A DNA stretch of 18,874 nucleotides from M30B53 sp964600785 (GTDB lineage: Bacteria; Planctomycetota; Planctomycetia; Pirellulales; UBA1268), in the NCBI GenBank assembly GCA_964600785.1, contig CAZRKH010000086.1, forward strand, positions 1 through 18,874. The letters are read 5' to 3'. The position numbers were made by a program, and so were the translations under genes. Below, piece by piece: positions 13,800-18,874 of this stretch. The notes under the pieces were generated by a model. It did not search any database, was not told the DNA's origin, and saw only the letters and a list, made by a program, of their open reading frames with translations. Each line of letters starts with the position of its first letter. The stretch's first letter is position 1.

Positions 13800-14581
13800 G
13801 CCGCATCGGCCTGCGGCTGGCCTACGAGGGCACCCGGTATTCCGGCTGGCAGGTGCAGCCGAATCGCCCGACGGTGCAGGGGGCCTTGGCCGACGCGATC
13901 CGCTCGATCGACCCCGCCGCCGACAGCCCGCGTGGCTCGAGCCGCACCGACGCCGGCGTGCACGCGGTGGGACAGGTGGCCGCCTTCGACACCGCGGCCC
14001 GGCTCGAGCCCGGCGAGTGGCTCGCAGCGATCAACGCCCGGCTCCCGAAGGACATCGCCGTGCTCGAGGCCTGGCGGGCGGCGGATGACTTCGATCCGGT
14101 CACCGCCGCGACGCACAAGCGATACCGCTACCGGATCCACGACGCCGCGGTGCGGCCGGTGCTCGATCGGCGGTTCGTCTGGCGGCAGCCGACGCGGCTC
14201 GACGCCACCGCGATGCTCTCGGCCGCCGGATGCCTCGTCGGCAGGCACGACTTCTCGAGTTTCGAGGCGAGCCCATCGCAGCGGCTTTCGAAGGTCCGCA
14301 CGATCCATTCGCTCACGGTAACGCGGCGGGACTCCCCCGAGGCCGCCGGCGGGGAACTGCACATCGAGGTCGAGGGCGACGGTTTTCTCTACAATATGGT
14401 GCGGATCATCGCGGGCACGCTCGCGATGGTCGGCCGCGGGCGACGTCCGCTGACATGGGTCGGCGAGGTGCTCGAGGCCCGGCACCGGCCAGCCGCCGGC
14501 CCGACGGCACCGCCGCAGGGACTGGTGCTGTTGTCGATCAGGCTGACAGACACTTCGCCGCGGTCACAACCCGATTCCTGA
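13796..14581 (+). CDS. truA: tRNA pseudouridine synthase A
   Basis: A 261-aa enzyme that makes pseudouridine at positions 38-40 of the tRNA anticodon stem. TruA hallmarks are present: LRLAYEGTRYSGWQVQP, the catalytic D52 in SRTDAGVHA, KRYRYRI, GRHDFSSFEA and GDGFLYNMVRIIAGTL. The usual GxGRTDAGVHA reads GSSRTDAGVHA here, a mild departure. ATG 13796 overlaps the asd stop; an upstream GTG in the same frame would run deep into asd and is rejected. It is followed after 60 bp by the kinase gene. Confidence 0.96.
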   Translation: MSRIGLRLAYEGTRYSGWQVQPNRPTVQGALADAIRSIDPAADSPRGSSRTDAGVHAVGQVAAFDTAARLEPGEWLAAINARLPKDIAVLEAWRAADDFDPVTAATHKRYRYRIHDAAVRPVLDRRFVWRQPTRLDATAMLSAAGCLVGRHDFSSFEASPSQRLSKVRTIHSLTVTRRDSPEAAGGELHIEVEGDGFLYNMVRIIAGTLAMVGRGRRPLTWVGEVLEARHRPAAGPTAPPQGLVLLSIRLTDTSPRSQPDS

Positions 14582-14641
14582 TACCTTCGCAGCCCACGCA
14601 GCCCACTTTGCACGGCTCGTTCCCGCAGCCGCATCCGCTCG

Positions 14642-15490
14642 ATGGCACAATCCACCCGCCGGCTCGGCCCGCTTGAACTTGAAGAGAAGATCGGCATCGG
14701 CCGCCACTGCCAGATCTGGTCGGCTGTGGACGGCACGACGCGGAAGCGGGTGGCGGTGAAGTTTGTCGTCGCTGCCGCAGCCGACGACCCCGCCCAGCGA
14801 AAGCTGCTCGAGCACGAACTGAAGGTGGCCCGCTCGATGTCGCATCCCGGGGTGATCCGCATCGATCGCTTCGAGCTGATCGACCGCTCGCCGCTGCTGG
14901 TGATGGAGCTGTTTCCCCATCCCAATCTCAAGCAGCAGATCGCCGGGGGGATCGACCCGATCGCCGCCAGGCTGCCGCGCATCCTCAACGAGACTGCCCT
15001 GGCCGTGGCCCATGTACATGCCCGCGGCTGGGTGCACCGCGACCTCAAACCCGACAACGTGCTCGCCGCCGAAGACGGCCGGGTGAAGCTGATCGATCTG
15101 GCGATTGCCACGAGGGCCTCGGGGGTGGTGGGCCGACTTTTGGGCGGCCGCGGGCCGGTGCAGGGCTCGCCGAGCTACATGGCTCCCGAGCAGATTCGGG
15201 GCAGGCCGGTCGGCCCGCAGGCCGATGTCTACTCCTTCGGCTGCATGGCCTACGAGCTGCTCTGCGGCCGCCCGCCGTTCCAGGCGACCGACACCAACGA
15301 CCTGCTCAATCGGCACCTCTCGACGCCGCCGCCTCCGGTGGAGAAGTTCAACAACAACGTCACAACCTCGATGTCGAAGCTGCTCAAGCAGATGCTGGCC
15401 AAGAAAGCCTCCGAGCGGCCGGCCTCGATGAAGCAGGTGCTCGACGCTCTCCGCTCGGTGCGGCTGTTCGAACGGGCCGCCACGGCCTGA
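14642..15490 (+). CDS. Soluble Hanks-type serine/threonine protein kinase
   Basis: A 282-aa protein consisting almost only of a kinase domain. K40 sits in VAVKFV, the catalytic loop is HRDLKPDN (H132, D134, N139), the activation-segment end is SYMAPEQI (APE at 181-183), and ADVYSFGCMAYEL matches subdomain IX. The metal-binding DFG is replaced by DLA (D152), keeping the essential Asp, and the glycine loop reads GIGRHCQIWSA, with fewer glycines than usual. There is no TM segment or PASTA/sensor domain, so it is probably cytoplasmic. Most key residues are intact, so it is likely active, but substrates are unknown. A terminator-like hairpin follows 43 bp after the stop. Confidence 0.92.
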   Translation: MAQSTRRLGPLELEEKIGIGRHCQIWSAVDGTTRKRVAVKFVVAAAADDPAQRKLLEHELKVARSMSHPGVIRIDRFELIDRSPLLVMELFPHPNLKQQIAGGIDPIAARLPRILNETALAVAHVHARGWVHRDLKPDNVLAAEDGRVKLIDLAIATRASGVVGRLLGGRGPVQGSPSYMAPEQIRGRPVGPQADVYSFGCMAYELLCGRPPFQATDTNDLLNRHLSTPPPPVEKFNNNVTTSMSKLLKQMLAKKASERPASMKQVLDALRSVRLFERAATA

Positions 15491-15533
15491 CCGCCGCGGG
15501 CTGTTCTTTCCTCACGCCGCAGACGCGATTTTT

Positions 15534-15572
15534 CCGTTGACGCCGGCTGCGGCAGCGGAGACAACGGTTTTT
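15534..15572 (+). terminator. Intrinsic terminator after the kinase gene
   Basis: CCGTTG (15534-15539) pairs with CAACGG (15562-15567), enclosing an inner GCTGC/GCAGC hairpin (15546-15556). The stem is directly followed by TTTTT (15568-15572). It separates the kinase from accA, which must then use a promoter inside 15573-15621; no convincing -10/-35 pair was seen there. Confidence 0.7.
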
Positions 15573-15621
15573 CTACGCACTCCGCCAGGTCACGCCACCT
15601 GCCCCGAGGATCGACCCACCC

Positions 15622-16623
15622 ATGCCCCAGGGACTCCACCGGCTCTCACTGGAGCGGCCGATTTACGAAATTGAAGACCGCATCGCCGAACTCGAGGCGG
15701 CTCCGGTGGGGACCGCCGGCCAGGAGGAACTGCGGCGGCTCAAGCGGGAGGTGGTGGAGGTCCAGAAGCGGGTCTTCGGGAATCTCGACCCCTGGCAGAC
15801 CGTCGAGGTCGCCCGTCATCCCGATCGGCCCAAGACCAGCGACTACCTCGATCTTGTCTTTGACGAGTTCGTGGAACTCCACGGAGACAAGTCGTTTCGG
15901 GACGACCCGGCGATGCTCACCGGCTTTGCCAAGCTCGACCAACACCGGGTGCTCGTGATCGGGCACCAGAAGGGCAAGACGCTCGCCGAGCGGCAGGCCT
16001 GCCACTTCGGGTGTGCCCATCCGGAGGGCTACCGCAAGGCGATGGGCAAGATGCGGCTGGCGGCGAAATACGGCCTGCCGGTGATCTGCCTGATCGACAC
16101 ACCGGGGGCCTATCCGGGCGTGGGAGCCGAGGAACGCGGCCAGGCCCAGGTGATCGCCGAGAGCATGTTCCTGATGGCCTCTCTGCAGGTGCCGATCGTG
16201 TGCGTGGTGATCGGCGAGGGCGGCTCCGGAGGGGCTCTGGGAATCGGCGTGGGCGACCGGGTGGCGGTTCTCGAGCATGCCTACTACAGCGTGATCAGCC
16301 CGGAGGGCTGTGCGGGAATTCTCTGGAAAAGCGCCGAGTACAAGGCGGACGCCGCCAGGGCCTTGCGGATGCGGTCGGGCGATCTGACCAGGCTGGGGGT
16401 CGTCGATGCGGTGATCGAGGAGCCGCCGGGCGGAGCCCACCGTGATCCGCGGCAGATGGCGATCAGGCTCAAGAGCTATCTCGTGCGGTCGCTGCGGGAG
16501 CTGGTCGGCCGCCCGGCCGCTGAACTGGTCAGCCAGCGGTACGAAAAGTTCCGCCGCATGGGGCAGGTGGTCGAAAGCAATCCTCGACACGCTGGTGGCC
16601 CTCAGCCATGCCCGCCGCACTGA
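15622..16623 (+). CDS. accA: Acetyl-CoA carboxylase carboxyltransferase subunit alpha
   Basis: A 333-aa subunit of the enzyme that transfers carboxyl from biotin to acetyl-CoA, making malonyl-CoA for fatty-acid synthesis. Family features in order: N-terminal helical part LSLERPIYEIEDRIAELE, then YLDLVFDEFVELHGDKSFRDD, then HQKGKTLAER. FGCAHPEGYRKA, IDTPGAYPGVGAEERGQ (D159 region), GEGGSGGALGIG (about 198) and SPEGCAGILWK follow. Length and order match AccA. The beta subunit accD is not in the window, and accA faces the convergent cvpA-like gene. No close Shine-Dalgarno precedes ATG 15622; the nearest GAGG is about 13 nt away. The last residues (HAGGPQPCPPH) look like an unconserved tail. Confidence 0.96.
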   Translation: MPQGLHRLSLERPIYEIEDRIAELEAAPVGTAGQEELRRLKREVVEVQKRVFGNLDPWQTVEVARHPDRPKTSDYLDLVFDEFVELHGDKSFRDDPAMLTGFAKLDQHRVLVIGHQKGKTLAERQACHFGCAHPEGYRKAMGKMRLAAKYGLPVICLIDTPGAYPGVGAEERGQAQVIAESMFLMASLQVPIVCVVIGEGGSGGALGIGVGDRVAVLEHAYYSVISPEGCAGILWKSAEYKADAARALRMRSGDLTRLGVVDAVIEEPPGGAHRDPRQMAIRLKSYLVRSLRELVGRPAAELVSQRYEKFRRMGQVVESNPRHAGGPQPCPPH

Positions 16624-16869
16624 CTCAGGCTACGCCCCCGGCGTGATCAATCGCTTTCGAATTCGCGGTTATCGATTCCCGACTGCTTTGGCCGCGAAAC
16701 CCCCCTCCCCCCAACGTCCGATAATGTCTCTTATGTCCGTTTGCGGCCCTCTTTTTCCCGGGAAAAACCGCTTTCTTGCTCTTCATGTCGTCGCGGCCCT
16801 GCCGCAGCAGACGAGTCCCACAGCCTGCGACGGCTCGGCACCGCCCTGCTTCACAAACCAGCGAGCGTG
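16624..16869. other. Convergent intergenic region with inverted repeats
   Basis: 246 bp between the ends of accA (+) and the cvpA-like gene (-). It contains an inverted repeat TTCGCGG (16662-16668)/CCGCGAA (16692-16698) and a perfect 16-bp palindrome TTTTTCCCGGGAAAAA (16752-16767). Either could act as a two-way transcription end. An 82-codon reading frame on the minus strand is not convincing as a gene. No other feature was seen. Confidence 0.6.
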
Positions 16870-17634
16870 TCACCGCAGCGGTGACTGCGCGCCGACCGGA
16901 TAGCCGCCGCCGGTCGCCGGCTGCTCGCCGGCCTGCGGCGATGCGAACCAGCTCGAGCCGCTCGGCAGCGGACCGCCCGCCCGCTGCACGCCGCTTCCGC
17001 CTTGCCCCCCCTGCTCCGCGGCCGCCCAGCCGGCTGCCTCGCGAACCCCTTCCCAGAGCCCGGCTGCGGGCGATCCGGTGGCGGTGGCTGCCGCGGGAGG
17101 ATCAGCCTGGCCCGGGGGGGCGGTCATCTGGTTCTCAAACCGCTTCAGGTAGGGTTCGACGGTGTCGTGAATGTCTTTGGGCAGGTACACGTCGGCCCGC
17201 ACGAGGAGCTCGGCCACGATCTTGCCGCTGCGGCTGGTCACAATCTGATCGCGGTAGGCCGGCGCGAGCGTGACGGCGAAAAACGTCACCACAACACACA
17301 AAAGCGCGCCTTTGGCCGCCCCGAAGAGCAGGCCGAGTTGGTGGTCGAAGGCGGAGAGATGAATCGCGTCGATCAGCCCCGAGATCACGCGAAACACCAG
17401 CCATACGGCGATTGACGAGGCGGCATAGACCGCGAGCATCGCCAGCAGCCGGTTCCAGGGAGCCTGCTCTCCGAAGAACGGGGCCAGAGACGGTGCAAAC
17501 CGCAGGGCCGCGAAGGAACTCACGGCGATTCCCGCAATCCAGGCCAGCTGCCAGACAATACCCTTGAAATAGCCCAACACAGCTGCAGTCAACAGGATGC
17601 CAAGCATCACCAGGTCATACCCGTCAATGGCCAC
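16870..17634 (-). CDS. CvpA-family inner-membrane protein with an extended C-terminus
   Basis: A 254-aa protein on the minus strand. Residues 1-130 match the CvpA fold: four TM helices at about 7-24, 25-46, 62-85 and 100-124, with the family blocks GYFKGIVWQL, WLVFRVISGLI and FDHQLGLLFGAAKGALL. The segment about 125-175 (YRDQIVTSRSGKIVAELL) is extracytoplasmic-looking. The last 80 residues are Ala/Gly/Pro/Gln-rich and probably disordered. Known CvpA proteins are about 160 aa and are linked to colicin V production, purine operons and envelope stress; function here is unknown. The GTG start at 17634 was chosen for GGAGAG at 17642-17647. An upstream extension to 17973 is open but Cys/Gly/Pro-rich and not convincing. 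Confidence 0.82.
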   Translation of the reverse strand: MAIDGYDLVMLGILLTAAVLGYFKGIVWQLAWIAGIAVSSFAALRFAPSLAPFFGEQAPWNRLLAMLAVYAASSIAVWLVFRVISGLIDAIHLSAFDHQLGLLFGAAKGALLCVVVTFFAVTLAPAYRDQIVTSRSGKIVAELLVRADVYLPKDIHDTVEPYLKRFENQMTAPPGQADPPAAATATGSPAAGLWEGVREAAGWAAAEQGGQGGSGVQRAGGPLPSGSSWFASPQAGEQPATGGGYPVGAQSPLR

Positions 17635-18044
17635 GATGTCTCTCTCCGAAGGCTGCGGAAGCGTGACGGCAAAAATGGATTCAGCCCGCCGAAGCAGGGA
17701 TTTCGAATCGCAATTCGGCGGCGGAGTGTAGGATCCGGCAAGGCCCCGACGCGAGGCCAGTTCCGCCGCCGCACACCTTTCCCACGCCGGGCCACCAGCA
17801 AAACAAGCACACCTCCCGCCGGCTTCGCAAACACCCCAGCCAACGCATACCCCCTGAAGCCCGCAAGCCGGCGGAACGGGGCAAGGCAGGGGATTTGGCA
17901 AGGAGGGGCAGAAGCGGGCCGCGGTGGGAGCGTGGACAAGGCACGGCCCGCCACCGCGAGTCGCCGCCGGCAACTGCCGATGGATTCCCTAGTCGCAAGC
18001 AGTGGTTTTGCGTTGCCTTACCCCCTTGGCCTGGGAAACGCTTC
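17635..18044. other. Divergent spacer between the cvpA-like and ydjM-like genes
   Basis: 410 bp without a convincing gene. It must hold the start signals for both outward genes. The minus side carries the GGAGAG ribosome binding site. A 10-bp inverted repeat CCGCCGGCTT (17816-17825)/AAGCCGGCGG (17865-17874) spans a 39-nt loop, and 17876-17920 is purine-rich on the plus strand. Reading frames on both strands here have no recognisable domain or typical composition. Confidence 0.5.
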
Positions 18045-18764
18045 GTGCCTGGGTTCCGCATCCATATCACCGGTTCCTCGATCATCGGTGCCGGCTACGG
18101 TGCCGCCGCCTGGTACGTCGGTGACCTGCCACCGATGACCTGCGTGCTCGCCTCGGGCATGTGCTCGGTGGCCGGCATGATGCCCGACCTCGACAGCGGC
18201 CCCGGCATCCCCCTGCGCGAGAGCGTCGCCTTCGCTGCGGCGGTGGTGCCGCTGATGCTCGTGCATCGCCTCGAACCGGCAGGGATCCCGATGGAGGCGA
18301 TGATCCTCGTCGGGGCAGCAGCCTACCTCGCGATCCGCTTCGGCGTAACCAGACTGATCAAGAATTTCGCAATCCATCGGGGGATGTTCCACAGCCTCCC
18401 GGCGGCGCTGATCGCAGGCCAGATCACGTTTCTCGCCTTCGGTTCCGAGGACCCGCTTTGCCGCTACTTCATGGCCAGCGCCGTGGTGGTCGGCTTTCTC
18501 ACGCATCTCGTACTCGACGAGATCTGGAGCGTGAAGCTGGGGATGTTCGGCCCGAAGTTCAAAAAATCGTTCGGGACGGCCCTGAAGTTTTACGGGCCGA
18601 CGCTCTGGCCCAACGTGTTGACCTACGGGATCACCATCCTGCTTGGGCTCGCCGCTGCCGGTGACGCGGCACTCGCCGAGAAGTGGGCCGCCACGAAGCA
18701 GCGGATTCAGCAGGCGGCCGCCCAGCAAATGCAGGCCTACCCGCCCCCCTGGATCCGCCGCTAG
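18045..18764 (+). CDS. YdjM-like (DUF457) putative membrane-bound metal-dependent hydrolase
   Basis: A 239-aa multi-helix membrane protein. The family's metal-type motifs are in order: H7 in the opening VPGFRIHITGSS, PDLDS (D48, D50), HRGMFHSL (H111, H116) and HLVLDE (H154, D158), each next to TM helices. E. coli YdjM (LexA-regulated) and related DUF457 proteins share this pattern; no reaction is established. GTG 18045 gives the typical family beginning; only a weak GGGA lies upstream. The longer frame back to 17895 would add an Arg-rich stretch with no counterpart and is rejected. The C-terminus has a Gln/Ala-rich helix and PPPWIRR. Confidence 0.85.
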   Translation: MPGFRIHITGSSIIGAGYGAAAWYVGDLPPMTCVLASGMCSVAGMMPDLDSGPGIPLRESVAFAAAVVPLMLVHRLEPAGIPMEAMILVGAAAYLAIRFGVTRLIKNFAIHRGMFHSLPAALIAGQITFLAFGSEDPLCRYFMASAVVVGFLTHLVLDEIWSVKLGMFGPKFKKSFGTALKFYGPTLWPNVLTYGITILLGLAAAGDAALAEKWAATKQRIQQAAAQQMQAYPPPWIRR

Positions 18765-18874
18765 CAGACTGGGCCCGATGGCTGGAGGCCGGTCGCGCCG
18801 CTGGTTGTCCGCGCCGAGCGGGCCATCCTGCCCCGGCGGCGTGTCGGGCGGCTGGCCAGGCGGCTGGCATCCTG
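18765..18874. other. Unassigned 3' end of the window
   Basis: 110 bp after the last stop. Two plus-strand frames stay open to the edge: one from ATG 18779 (MAGGRSRRWLSAPSG...) and one running through from about 18683 and overlapping the previous gene (PLADWARWLEAGRAAGC...). Either could be the start of a next gene; neither has enough sequence to recognise. Confidence 0.4.

Noticed and set aside
16625..16873. 82-codon minus-strand reading frame after the cvpA-like gene, overlapping its stop (GTGA)
   Set aside because: Codon third positions do not show the strong G/C bias of the real genes, there is no domain, and it spans the palindrome; a small basic protein cannot be fully excluded.
17635..17973. 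N-terminal extension of the CvpA-like protein
   Set aside because: The extra 113 residues are Cys/Gly/Pro-rich with no domain, and GTG 17634 has a good ribosome binding site.
17895..18044. N-terminal extension of the YdjM-like protein
   Set aside because: The added residues are Arg-rich and have no family counterpart; the family pattern begins at PGFRIHIT.

Overview
The window reads as chromosomal DNA from a high-GC bacterium, most likely a planctomycete (Planctomycetota, perhaps Pirellulales-like). The main evidence is a secreted Gly/Ser-rich protein with two C-terminal copies of a domain matching the planctomycete-specific TIGR03000 pattern. Supporting evidence is an HTTM membrane protein paired with a small FAPDPG-containing partner, a stand-alone Hanks-type kinase, a YdjM-like membrane protein starting PGFRIHIT, and strong G/C third-position bias. 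No rRNA, tRNA, CRISPR array, phage gene or transposase was recognised.

Layout. Bases 1-7259 (+) look like one transcription unit: the 3' part of a heavy-metal RND adaptor, a full CzcA/CusA-type RND pump, a MazG-like pyrophosphohydrolase with a Cys4 tail, a 717-aa exported/membrane protein of unknown function, and an ABC ATPase. The last three joins are ATGA stop/start overlaps. A 218-bp hairpin-rich spacer follows.

Bases 7478-9551 (+) encode an exported FKBP-type prolyl isomerase and an overlapping exported L-isoaspartyl methyltransferase fused to a jelly-roll-like domain. Its signal peptide is built from a 15-bp tandem repeat. Together they look like a small extracytoplasmic protein folding and repair module. 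Next come the TIGR03000 surface protein (9784-10950), a strong terminator, and a coupled pair (11113-12731): a one-TM protein and an HTTM protein.

Bases 12801-18764 are mostly housekeeping: asd and truA (overlapping ATGA), a soluble Ser/Thr kinase with its own terminator, and accA. A convergent cvpA-like gene lies on the minus strand, and after a 410-bp divergent spacer comes a YdjM-like (DUF457) membrane protein on the plus strand. The last 110 bp are unassigned.

I found no wholly new multi-gene system. The most unusual items are the exported methyltransferase fusion with its repeat-built signal peptide, the unknown membrane protein/ABC ATPase pair behind a metal pump, the hairpin cluster at 7291-7402, and two start codons that sit just behind -10-like boxes with no Shine-Dalgarno, suggesting leaderless messages. 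Bases 1-43 are a G/C homopolymer tract that may be a contig-end artefact. All family names come from reading motifs by eye; no search was run.
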